Virus record (IMG/VR): IMGVR_UViG_3300046001_005260
Coordinates: 1-64,000 of that record
Strand: one strand, 5' to 3'
DNA: 64,000 nucleotides
DNA from: a virus
Below, in pieces: positions 16,912-24,800 of the stretch. The first letter of the stretch is position 1; every line of letters begins with the position of its first letter. The position numbers and the translations under genes are program-made. Below the pieces are notes generated by a model that made no database searches, had not been told where the DNA came from, and saw nothing but the letters and a program-made list of their open reading frames with translations.

Positions 16912-17507
16912 TTGTCGGATTCCTCGCCACGGAATGATGCAGGCGCGGAAACACCGGAGGCAATGCGGGCGGCATCGGACGCGCGGGAAAGAATCGCCTC
17001 TTGCATCTCCGGCGAAATCTCATGCGAGGATTGCGATTGAATTGGCTTGCCGTCTGGTCCGCTGATTTCAGTGGCGATGCGGTCCCCGTAGCGTTTCGGG
17101 TCCCATTTAGCCAAGAGTTTCAACCGCGTCTCAACCCGTAACTTGGTGCGCAGAATCCACTCCTTGTCTGGAATCTCAACCGTCTGCCCTGCCCGCTCAA
17201 ATGCCACCGTATCAAGCTCGCTAGAGTCAGCGATAGCCATGGCGTCAAGCGCGATTCGGTCAAAACCTGCCTCCCTTGCGCGCGCGATTTGCCGGTAAAA
17301 CTCCTCGTCTTCTTTCATCCACTCATAAACACAATCACGATTCGGCATGTCCTCCGGTTCGCAGATGATAGTTAACGGAGTCCCTTGTGCCAACCCTGTC
17401 AAAATCCGGTCAACCACTTCCGGCACGAATTTCGACGGTCTTCCCCTTGGTCTTTTTTCGACCCTGGTCAGCACTTCTGCCTTGGTTTTGTCGCTGTCCC
17501 GTTTCAT
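16908..17507 (-). CDS. terS: Terminase small subunit, unit A (199 aa)
   Basis: The N-terminus has a basic GRPSKF motif and a helix-turn-helix-like region (LAQGTPLTIICEPEDMPNRDCVYEWMKED) typical of small terminases. A central helical region and an EISGPDGKPI segment follow. It binds the packaging site and delivers DNA to TerL. The start at 17507 lies 44 bp from the late element, as expected for the first gene of the late operon. Confidence 0.8.
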   Translation of the reverse strand: MKRDSDKTKAEVLTRVEKRPRGRPSKFVPEVVDRILTGLAQGTPLTIICEPEDMPNRDCVYEWMKEDEEFYRQIARAREAGFDRIALDAMAIADSSELDTVAFERAGQTVEIPDKEWILRTKLRVETRLKLLAKWDPKRYGDRIATEISGPDGKPIQSQSSHEISPEMQEAILSRASDAARIASGVSAPASFRGEESDK

Positions 17508-17538
17508 GCCATCACTTTTCCGCGCGCGTGCGCCATCG

Positions 17539-17802
17539 TCAAGCGTCCGAAATGGCCCCCGGCGTAGTTACTAGCCCAGCCTCCACAAACGCGGCCAGAA
17601 GCCTATCTCTGCGCAATCTTGCCTTATCCGCGGAATGAGTCTTCATCCCGATCTTGATTCGGCTTCCGGTGAGCCCCTTGTCGCGTGTTATGGTTACGCG
17701 CATAACCCAATACCCGCTCGCGCGCCGGTGCAGGTGATGATTCGGGTCGTCCATTCGGGCGGCAGAGCATTCGACAAGGCGGAGTCTGGTTGGTGGTGTC
17801 AT
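17539..17802 (-). CDS. Small protein resembling an integrase arm-type DNA-binding domain, unit A (87 aa)
   Basis: The pattern NHHLHRRASGYWVMRVTI, then a Gly/Arg turn, then SADKARLRRDRLLAAFV is like the N-terminal arm-site-binding domain of tyrosine recombinases, but no catalytic domain follows. Unit B has a homologue at 59045-59317 in the same place, directly upstream of the terminase genes. A DNA-binding role is inferred. It could be a late-gene regulator or packaging-site factor. Confidence 0.5.
   Translation of the reverse strand: MTPPTRLRLVECSAARMDDPNHHLHRRASGYWVMRVTITRDKGLTGSRIKIGMKTHSADKARLRRDRLLAAFVEAGLVTTPGAISDA
17551..17562 (-). promoter_or_regulatory. Late-promoter-like element before small terminase, unit A
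   Basis: Minus-strand CCGGGGGCCATT, with its 3' end 44 bp from the TerS ATG. It overlaps the 3' end of the small gene at 17539-17802. It would start the longest late transcript. Confidence 0.55.
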
Positions 17803-18098
17803 GGTTTTTTGCGTGATTTCCGGTAAGCGGCCATCTTGCACGATGACCGGCAAAACTTCTGTGTCTTCATCATGACCACGAATCTTGACCCGCATTCCCC
17901 ACAGAATCGGACTTCCTCCGATGGCTCCTTGATCTCGCGCGGCTTGTAAGCGCCTCGTTTCTCCTTCTCCCGCGCCGCTTCCACGTTCCAGCTTTCCCGC
18001 TTCATGCCTCTGGTTGCCAGCCAGGCGTCGCACGCTCGCCCGACCGACTGGCTTAGGAATTTCATCGGCTGCGATTCGTCTATGTCAATGTCTCTCAT
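17799..18098 (-). CDS. Zinc-ribbon protein, unit A (99 aa)
   Basis: The C-terminal half has FCGECGSRF followed by FCRSSC, a four-Cys zinc-binding pattern, and a basic tail. The N-terminal SVGRACDAWLATRGMKRESW resembles the 61-residue unit B protein at 60507-60692. The start at 18098 has an ACCAACCAACACC leader. It is the first gene after the origin-like region. Function unknown, probably nucleic-acid binding. Confidence 0.6.
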   Translation of the reverse strand: MRDIDIDESQPMKFLSQSVGRACDAWLATRGMKRESWNVEAAREKEKRGAYKPREIKEPSEEVRFCGECGSRFVVMMKTQKFCRSSCKMAAYRKSRKKP

Positions 18099-18159
18099 GG
18101 TGTTGGTTGGTGATGCGTCAAGGATTGCCAGATTGGCCCCGATGGCAAGCGGTTTTTCT

Positions 18160-18425
18160 AACCGTTGCAAAGTAACGGACTAGGTAACGGTCGCTGTTAC
18201 CACGCAAGTCATTGGAATTCAAGCCTTTGCCCGCCTGAGAGAGAGAGTAACAGAAAAATGTACATAATAATAATATAGCGGGCGCGCCCGCGCCCACACA
18301 CCCGCGCCCACACCCGCGCCCCCAAGCGCCTCTACAGCGGACGGTGCTGTTACCGACCGATTCCGGCGCAAAAACACTGTGATTGCAACAAGTTACGAAT
18401 AACAAAACCGGTTACGGTGGTAACA
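18160..18425. repeat. Cluster of eight GTAAC/GTTAC sites in non-coding region (origin candidate)
   Basis: The sites begin at 18172, 18184, 18196, 18247, 18349, 18392, 18411 and 18420, in both orientations; about one or fewer would be expected by chance in this length. Extended consensus is roughly GGTAAC(A/G). The cluster spans the gap between the primase and the terminase-side genes (18099-18513). An initiator or regulator binding array is inferred. Confidence 0.55.
18253..18323. other. AT-rich tract, 14-bp palindrome and G-quadruplex-capable run
   Basis: Positions 18253-18277 are almost pure A/T (repeated AATAAT). The perfect palindrome GCGGGCGCGCCCGC follows at 18278-18291. From 18287 to 18323 the minus strand has six runs of three to five G separated by 3-5 nt, which meets the usual quadruplex pattern. 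Unwinding tract plus structured G-rich strand is common at replication origins. Confidence 0.5.
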
Positions 18426-18458
18426 AAAAGCCCCGAAATGCGCGTTGCACTCCGGGGC
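18424..18458 (-). terminator. Intrinsic terminator after the primase-helicase gene
   Basis: On the minus strand, GCCCCG pairs with CGGGGC and an inner AGTGC pairs with GCATT, followed by TTTTTG. It lies 56 bp after the stop of the gene ending at 18514, so it would close the early transcript. Confidence 0.7.
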
Positions 18459-18513
18459 GGTTTTGGTTCAAACGGTCGTTTGAAACTTTGTTTTGCTGCC
18501 GATTTTCCGAATT

Positions 18514-21153
18514 TCACACCGGAATTTCCACCGCCCGCTGCCTCACATGCGATCCAAAAGCCATCGTTTCCACCCGCTTTGCACCTTTGACGCGCTCCAA
18601 TTGCAGCTTCCACTTTGCCCCTGCCCATGCCGTGTCGGTGAAGATTTTCTCCAATAACTGGTGACGGTTGGCGACAAATAGCGCCTCGCCTTCTAGCTTC
18701 ATCCCGTGCCTGAGTAGGGTCTTTCGGAACTCATCACGGCGGAAGTTCTCTGCCTCGACTGGCGTGTATTCCGGCAGCGCGTGAATCTCTGCGATGATCT
18801 CACTGACAGACATGGTTGCGCCGTGTCCTTGAATCTCAAACCGGATTGGAGCGGCGAACAGGTGAGCCAGGCATTGATTCTCGTCGTTGTCAACGTCTTC
18901 CGACCTGAAGCCGGACCAGTCCTGCTGTGCCATCCATGAGCGCGCCGCCTGCTTCGTGATTTCCTTGCCGCTGGTCAACGAGTATGCACCGGCAAGTAGC
19001 GTGCCGATTTGGTCTGCGCTGCGCTTGTCGCCGGTGAATTCGACAGCGACCGATGAGAATGTTTCCGTGTTGGTGTTGATCGTTTTGGCATGCCTGAGTG
19101 ACCGGCTTCGGATTCGCTCACAATAGCCATCTGAGCCGACCGTGTCACGCCATAGGGACTTGATGCGGTCGAAGTCCTCCTGCGCGTATGGACCTGTATT
19201 CTTGCGCAGCGGCAGCACCGTCACGCGGCTGGTGTCGGCTTTCTTGACCGCGGCGACGCCGATGCTGGCGAAAAGGAACATGGAACGGATCATGTAAGTG
19301 ATTGACCCGCCCGATGCCGTCCCCTTGACGATTCCTGCGCCGGTTTCCGTTGACGCTTGGCGGGCGAGTTCTAAAACACCGTTAAACCGGATTTGGCTTG
19401 CTCGGTCTTCGCTCTCTGCCTCGTCAAATACCACCGGCAGCGCGTCGCTGCCCAAATGACCGCGTATCCCGGCCTCGCTGGTGTTGCCCTGAACATGCAG
19501 CGCGGTGCGCCCAACAAGCGGGTGAATGATGTTCGCCACCGTCCACGACTTGCCGCTGCCCGATGGACCAGTAACCCACAAATGCGGACGCCACCCGAGC
19601 GCCCCGCAGATAGGAGCGAGCGCAATCCACCCGGCAAGGAGTTTCCCGAATAGCGGTTGCTCCCAAGATAGCAACTCGCACAATTCAATCAGCCGGGCAG
19701 CTTGCGCGTTCGTGGCAACCTCGGCAGAATCCACGGGTATTTCCAGCGCGCCTTCGTAGATTGCCCGAACGGCGCTTGAAAACGTCGGTATGTCAACCTC
19801 GCGACCGTTAACAACCAGCTTATCCCCGGCGTGGAAAACCACGTCCGCGCCGTCAATCCAGCATCCGCGCCCGCGTATCCGGCGTGGGTCGAATTTCGGC
19901 AGGGTTTGACTGCGTTGGATCAGCGCGTTGGTTGCCGCGTCCCAGTCGGCACCCTGCTTCGTCGGGTATTCAGCCTCCCAGATTTGAAGCGGGGCTAGGC
20001 GCATGAGATTGTTTTTCGAGTGCGCTGAGGCTGATAGACTCACGATTTGCTGCCCGCTGTCCGGCATGTAAAAAAATGAGTCACCGTCAACTCCCAAGAG
20101 CCGGAACGGCAAGTCTCCGATTCGGTCATCTTTCCATTTGCGCTGTGGCGGCGCTGTGGTTGCCTCAACCGGCACGGCGGTATCATCAGGGCAGTTGTAT
20201 CCCGGCGGAGGTTCAGGCGCGTCCTGTGTCGGCGTGGCGGGCGGTTTGAGCCATGCCAGCAACTTCGCGCTATCCCATCCCTCCGCCACCGCGTCGGCCA
20301 AGTCCCATCCCTCCGCAACTCCGGCGGGGGGCTGGATGATACGAACCTTGCCGGCAATGCCGGAGAGCGCCCCGGCGATAGCCCGCGCCGCGTCATGCCC
20401 GGGCGCGTCGGCATCCGGCCAAATCAGCACTTTCCGACCTGCCAGCGGTTGCCAATCGACATACCGAACGGCCTTGGATCCTCCCGGCCACGTCACCACC
20501 ACGCCGGGGCAGATAGTCCGCGCGGCGTCGGCGGCTTTCTCGCCCTCGACCACGATCACCCCGGCGTCGGGATTGTTGGCAAGCAAATCCAGCCCGTAAA
20601 GCGGGCGGGGTTTTGGGAATGATTGAAACCGCCATTCGCGCCGATCCCCTGATTGGCAGTAGGTTTGCGGCAGAATATCCTTGTGGCCTTCCGGCAGGTT
20701 GAAGCGGTGAATGTATCCGATCACCCCACCATCAGCCGTCCGGTAGGCCCAGCTTGCCGATGGCGTCCCGTGCCGCTTGTGGCGAAACACAGGCGACGGG
20801 ACGCCATCCGGCACCGGCACTATCGGCAGCCAATCCTGCTTCGTTGCCGCTGGTTGCCACTCAGGCGGCGCAAGGTTGGCTTGCAGGCGGGCGTCAATCT
20901 CCCGCGCAGCCTCGGCCATCGTGCATGACCGGATAGCGGCGAGCAATCCGATAGGATCGCTCCCGCCTTGTCCGCTGGCAAAATCCTTCCAAACCCCGGA
21001 GCGCAGATTGATGGACAATGAGCGCCCCGGTTCGCCGGACGTTGACCCTACCTTCAGTTCGTTGCCTTCGCGGTGTCCGTTAGGAAACCATTCAGCGAGG
21101 AGTGACGGAAGGGATTGCAGCGCGGCTGCGGCGATGGCTTGGAAGTCGATCAT
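18514..21153 (-). CDS. Toprim primase fused to DUF927-type helicase, unit A (879 aa)
   Basis: Residues 50-90 (SGVWKDFASGQGGSDPIGLLAAI) are typical of phage and plasmid primases. A Toprim domain follows with VVEGEK near 201-206 and PDADAPGHDAA near 247. The C-terminal half is a DUF927-like ATPase with Walker A TGPSGSGKS near 545 and Walker B LPVVFDEAES near 600. It is the probable replicative primase-helicase, and it is the last early gene before the origin-like region. The leader contains AACCAACCCGCCAACC. Unit B shows no homologue within the window. Confidence 0.8.
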   Translation of the reverse strand: MIDFQAIAAAALQSLPSLLAEWFPNGHREGNELKVGSTSGEPGRSLSINLRSGVWKDFASGQGGSDPIGLLAAIRSCTMAEAAREIDARLQANLAPPEWQPAATKQDWLPIVPVPDGVPSPVFRHKRHGTPSASWAYRTADGGVIGYIHRFNLPEGHKDILPQTYCQSGDRREWRFQSFPKPRPLYGLDLLANNPDAGVIVVEGEKAADAARTICPGVVVTWPGGSKAVRYVDWQPLAGRKVLIWPDADAPGHDAARAIAGALSGIAGKVRIIQPPAGVAEGWDLADAVAEGWDSAKLLAWLKPPATPTQDAPEPPPGYNCPDDTAVPVEATTAPPQRKWKDDRIGDLPFRLLGVDGDSFFYMPDSGQQIVSLSASAHSKNNLMRLAPLQIWEAEYPTKQGADWDAATNALIQRSQTLPKFDPRRIRGRGCWIDGADVVFHAGDKLVVNGREVDIPTFSSAVRAIYEGALEIPVDSAEVATNAQAARLIELCELLSWEQPLFGKLLAGWIALAPICGALGWRPHLWVTGPSGSGKSWTVANIIHPLVGRTALHVQGNTSEAGIRGHLGSDALPVVFDEAESEDRASQIRFNGVLELARQASTETGAGIVKGTASGGSITYMIRSMFLFASIGVAAVKKADTSRVTVLPLRKNTGPYAQEDFDRIKSLWRDTVGSDGYCERIRSRSLRHAKTINTNTETFSSVAVEFTGDKRSADQIGTLLAGAYSLTSGKEITKQAARSWMAQQDWSGFRSEDVDNDENQCLAHLFAAPIRFEIQGHGATMSVSEIIAEIHALPEYTPVEAENFRRDEFRKTLLRHGMKLEGEALFVANRHQLLEKIFTDTAWAGAKWKLQLERVKGAKRVETMAFGSHVRQRAVEIPV

Positions 21154-21167
21154 GGTTGGCGGGTTGG

Positions 21168-23888
21168 TTATTGTTGGCCCATTGGTTTTGCGCTCATAGA
21201 CTCAAGCTCCGCCAAGTCGAACAGGCTCGGCATAGTTATCTCCGCTTCCGCCGCTTGGCAGTATGAGCAAGCGTCGAGGTAATAAGCGTGATTGAGTTCA
21301 AAGCCAATTCCTTTTCTGCCTTTCAGAATTGCACGGTAAGGCACGGTGCCGATCCCGGCGAACGGGTCAAACACAGTCTCACCCGGCATGGTGAATTGCT
21401 CAATGCATCGGTCAGCGATGTCGAATTGCATAGGGCAAAGGTGCATTTCCTTGCCATGACTCCACTGCGAGGCATTTAGCGTCATCATGCGAGTGATGTC
21501 TGTCCACACGTCATCGGACCAGCTTTGCGGCTGCAAAAGCATGAACGTCACCGGCAGCATTCCAAGCGCGTCAATCGCTTCGCCGAATTTGACGTGATTC
21601 TCAAACGAATAAACAGTGTCCAAGCTGTGCGCTTTGAAAAGCTGGAATATATCAGCGTGGGTTAGTCCTTTCAGGTCGTCACATGTAAGCGGACGGTCGC
21701 CACTGCTGCGGGTGAATCCATGTGCGTCAGTCTGCCAACGTGAGCGGCTATAAACCCGACTCTTGGTTTTCTTGTGGAATTTCACCGGAACAATGTCTCC
21801 GCCGCACTCGCACGTTTCCGATGTGAGTTTTGCCATGTCTTTCTGAGTATATACCCGCCCGCATTCGTCGCAGATATGTTCACGGCCCGTGTATTTCACG
21901 ACAGGCTCATCCGCGTAACTATCGCTCGTTTCAGTTGGTGGTTTCCGGAACATGAGCAGATACTCCGGCATTCCTACTCCCATCTTTGAGCCGTCCTTGC
22001 ATTGCTCTGTCCAACCAAGGCGATAGGTTTGATTATTCTCCCTCACCACGTCTGTTACAATGGTTTTCATGCCCATGTATGCAAAGCCATGCTTCACGAA
22101 ATGGCGCGTGGTTTCCATGTGGAACGGATAGACGGTTTGAAAACCTAGCCCGGTCATGCCACCCGGCACGATGCGGTCCTTGACATGGATGATTGCCAAG
22201 CGACCAGGCTTCAATGCGCGAAGCAATGAAGGCGTCAAGTAATCCATTTGCCCGAAAAACTCTTCGTTTCCTTCGCTGTGTCCGAAGTCAGCGTAGTTCG
22301 GTGAGTATTCGTATTGAGTTGAGAACGGGATGGATGTCAGAATCATGTCGAGACTATTCTCGGCAAGCTCAGCCGTGCCTTTCACTGTATCCTCATTGGT
22401 TAGAGCAAACCGCTCGCCTTTGCAGACAATGGCGCTATCAATGCCCATGCCTCTTGTCAGGTGTTGAGCCATTGCTGCCTGTGACAGCCCGAATTTTTGA
22501 ATAATCTCAGTCATGTTCTTAACCATAATAATGTGTTGTTGCCATTTTCTTTCGAGTGTCTTTTTAACGGCATACTCGGCTTCCGTATAGATGATGTCTA
22601 TTCTTACTTTCTTTGTTTGCAGGAATCGGTAAGTCCGGTGGATTGCTTGAATGAAATCCGCGAACTTGAACCCTATCCCCACAAAAATTTCCCATGCGCA
22701 AAACCTTTGGAAATTGCACCCACTCCCGGCGATAACCGGCTTAGTTGATAGAGTTGCAAAGTCGCCGTTAGAGAATCCAATGATCCGACGCTCACGCTCG
22801 TCCATATCTTGGCACCCCCAGACAGCCAGAGAGTCCGGCAACGCATCTTGAATTGCTCGGCGCTCATCTTCCAAGTCATGCCATACCAAACAATGATCAA
22901 GCGGGTTAGATTTGCGAAGCTCTACCATCTTTTCAATCCTCTTCGCCATGCTCGCCCGTTTTTCCGCGCTTGCATCTTGCACTCCAATAGCTGCGTCCCT
23001 CATGAGCTTGCCTTGCCCCATTTTGTCGAATCCAAGGTTAGAATAATCACTTTCCACGCAATGCCAATGAACATCCATCTCTGGCAATGAATAACCTTCA
23101 TCCGTGAATCCAAGGTCGGAAGGCTTTTGCACGAATAGCGCCCAGCTTGCTACCCATAGCCAGAACTCCTCCTCCTTATGAGCGTGCAACGTGAGCTTGT
23201 CGGCTTTAGTTGAGTCTCGTTTGAAGAATCTGGTCTTGGCTTGGCTAACGTCCATAATGCCCAAGAAATCAGCGTAGCAAAGAAGCTCGATGTATTCGTT
23301 AGGCGATGGCGTGGCAGTTGCGACAAACCGATATTTCACGGTCTTCTTGTCTCCGCGTGATCGTCCGGTTGGCCCGCCGTCTCCGGTGCATAGCAGCATG
23401 AACTCCCGAAAGGTCTTGCTGCCACCGAACCCGCGCAAGATTGCGGCCTCGTCAAGTGATACAACCAAGAACTCAGCGGGGTCCAGCTTGCCATCCCTAA
23501 CGGTCTCATAGTTGGTTAGGTAGATTCCGGTTGGACCGGCTTCTTCAATCCTGCGAATGAATTTAGGCGGTGTTTCCCATCCAAGAATCTCTGTCGCATC
23601 GCGGGCAAACTCTTGCCGCACTCCGAGCGGGCAGACGATCAATCCGCGCCCTCCTTCGTTTTCCGTGATGATCCTGGTTGTTTCTAATTGCACCACGCTC
23701 TTTCCAAGCCCGAATGATGCAAAGCAAGCTCGCCGCCCGCCTTTTACCATCCATTCAACCATTGCTCGCTGGTGCGGCTTTAGGGCGTGATTGATTCCTG
23801 TCGCGTCGATTGTTACTCCGTCATCGCAAGCCATGCGGACTTTGCTTTTCAGGAATTGATCGTAGTCTGTGTTTTGTTTCGTTGTCAT
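21168..23888 (-). CDS. SNF2-like helicase fused to beta-class DNA amino-methyltransferase, unit A (906 aa)
   Basis: Residues 1-470 are a superfamily II helicase: FGLGKS Walker A near 59 and SLDEAAIL near 143. Residues 480-906 are a DNA N4-C/N6-A methylase with motif IV TSIPF near 540, a four-Cys zinc ribbon (CDECG then CECGG) near 690, and motif I FDPFAGIGTVPY near 858. The order IV then I marks the beta class. TSIPF departs from the usual (S/D)PP(Y/F/W), so activity is uncertain. The single frame shows no stop or shift. It may methylate and remodel replicating phage DNA to evade restriction. Confidence 0.75.
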   Translation of the reverse strand: MTTKQNTDYDQFLKSKVRMACDDGVTIDATGINHALKPHQRAMVEWMVKGGRRACFASFGLGKSVVQLETTRIITENEGGRGLIVCPLGVRQEFARDATEILGWETPPKFIRRIEEAGPTGIYLTNYETVRDGKLDPAEFLVVSLDEAAILRGFGGSKTFREFMLLCTGDGGPTGRSRGDKKTVKYRFVATATPSPNEYIELLCYADFLGIMDVSQAKTRFFKRDSTKADKLTLHAHKEEEFWLWVASWALFVQKPSDLGFTDEGYSLPEMDVHWHCVESDYSNLGFDKMGQGKLMRDAAIGVQDASAEKRASMAKRIEKMVELRKSNPLDHCLVWHDLEDERRAIQDALPDSLAVWGCQDMDERERRIIGFSNGDFATLSTKPVIAGSGCNFQRFCAWEIFVGIGFKFADFIQAIHRTYRFLQTKKVRIDIIYTEAEYAVKKTLERKWQQHIIMVKNMTEIIQKFGLSQAAMAQHLTRGMGIDSAIVCKGERFALTNEDTVKGTAELAENSLDMILTSIPFSTQYEYSPNYADFGHSEGNEEFFGQMDYLTPSLLRALKPGRLAIIHVKDRIVPGGMTGLGFQTVYPFHMETTRHFVKHGFAYMGMKTIVTDVVRENNQTYRLGWTEQCKDGSKMGVGMPEYLLMFRKPPTETSDSYADEPVVKYTGREHICDECGRVYTQKDMAKLTSETCECGGDIVPVKFHKKTKSRVYSRSRWQTDAHGFTRSSGDRPLTCDDLKGLTHADIFQLFKAHSLDTVYSFENHVKFGEAIDALGMLPVTFMLLQPQSWSDDVWTDITRMMTLNASQWSHGKEMHLCPMQFDIADRCIEQFTMPGETVFDPFAGIGTVPYRAILKGRKGIGFELNHAYYLDACSYCQAAEAEITMPSLFDLAELESMSAKPMGQQ

Positions 23889-24265
23889 TGGTTGGTGTTT
23901 GTTTTGGGAGAATTTGCATCATACATCCTTGCATGTCCGATTACCCGGTGATCCGTCCCGAGTATCGCCATGCCTTGATATACCGCATGAGTAGCTCCGT
24001 GCGGTAGCCCCGTGGCGGTGGTGACGTAAAGAACTATTCCGGTCTTGCCGTCGTGTTTTTCTAGGGCGGATTTGTCGATGTCGGACATGTAAAGGCGGAT
24101 GCAAGTCGAATTGCTCGCCGCGCCGCGCTCGTATGCCTCCCATGCCAATTGCACTTCATATTCGCAGTAGTTGCCCGGCCATGCCTTGTCCGGTCCGTGG
24201 CGGTTGATTGACCTCTCAAACGGCGGCGCTGTAATCCATTGCTCAAATGACTGGCGGGTTGTCAT
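23885..24265 (-). CDS. Unknown early protein, unit A (126 aa)
   Basis: A single-domain protein (QSFEQWITAPPFERSINRHG; AWPGNYCEYEVQLAWEAYERG) of the type seen in many phage early regions as small hypothetical proteins. Its final codons (ACC AAC CAA TGA) supply the ACCAACCA leader of the next gene. No catalytic motif was recognised. Confidence 0.55.
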   Translation of the reverse strand: MTTRQSFEQWITAPPFERSINRHGPDKAWPGNYCEYEVQLAWEAYERGAASNSTCIRLYMSDIDKSALEKHDGKTGIVLYVTTATGLPHGATHAVYQGMAILGTDHRVIGHARMYDANSPKTNTNQ

Positions 24266-24459
24266 AGCTTTTCGGTGATTGATTTGATTCGTTCGTCCAT
24301 GTCTTTTTTAAGTCGCATCAGTTGCGACAGAACTTCGCTTGCGTCATCATGGATTGCGCGTATTTGCCCCTCATGGACGATTGCCATATTTAGGCGAGCT
24401 TCGATTATGCGTTGATCTTGGCGAAGTATTTCTAACGCGTTTTGCGCTGGCGTGTTCAT
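24262..24459 (-). CDS. Small helical protein, unit A (65 aa)
   Basis: Entirely helical and charged (ALEILRQDQRIIEARLNMA; SQLMRLKKDMDERIKSITEKL), probably a coiled coil. Four-base overlaps on both sides tie it to the nuclease gene upstream and the 126-aa gene downstream. Function unknown. Confidence 0.5.
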   Translation of the reverse strand: MNTPAQNALEILRQDQRIIEARLNMAIVHEGQIRAIHDDASEVLSQLMRLKKDMDERIKSITEKL

Positions 24460-24800
24460 AGTGTGATGATTTCCTTGGCTTCCATGACTGAACGGGCGAT
24501 TCCGGCAAACCCGCCATCGGCGCGCACTTTGTCGAGAAAGTTGATTTGCTCCGGCGTAGCTTTTCTCCCTGGTGCTTTGACCTCTACCGCCACGAACACA
24601 GCAACCCGGCGTCCGATCATGTCATGCGTGATTGTAATTGACCGATATCCTATCAGGTCACTCGATCCATTGCAAAGCCCGAACCTAACCAATCTCCCGG
24701 ACTGGTCTTTAAGCGCGCCAGTCTGGTTGCGGAAAATCCTAACAGCTGGGTCTTGCGATAGGCCAAGGCGGATTGATTGAAGGATTGCTGTTTCGTTCAT
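24456..24800 (-). CDS. VRR-NUC nuclease, unit A (114 aa)
   Basis: The protein has the VRR-NUC core: GSSDLIGY near residue 45, AVEVKAPGRK near residue 72 and TPEQINFLDKVRADGG near residue 83. These give the D...ExK active site of the PD-(D/E)XK fold. Stand-alone phage VRR-NUC proteins are thought to act on branched DNA. The start at 24800 overlaps the helicase stop and has an AAGGAG SD sequence, unlike many genes here. Partnership with the adjacent helicase is likely. Confidence 0.8.
   Translation of the reverse strand: MNETAILQSIRLGLSQDPAVRIFRNQTGALKDQSGRLVRFGLCNGSSDLIGYRSITITHDMIGRRVAVFVAVEVKAPGRKATPEQINFLDKVRADGGFAGIARSVMEAKEIITL

Noticed and set aside
18118-18405. 95-codon minus-strand ORF through the origin-like region
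   Set aside because: Its middle is a Gly/Arg/Cys run made by the G-rich repeats, it overlaps the AT tract and GTAAC sites, and it has no start context.
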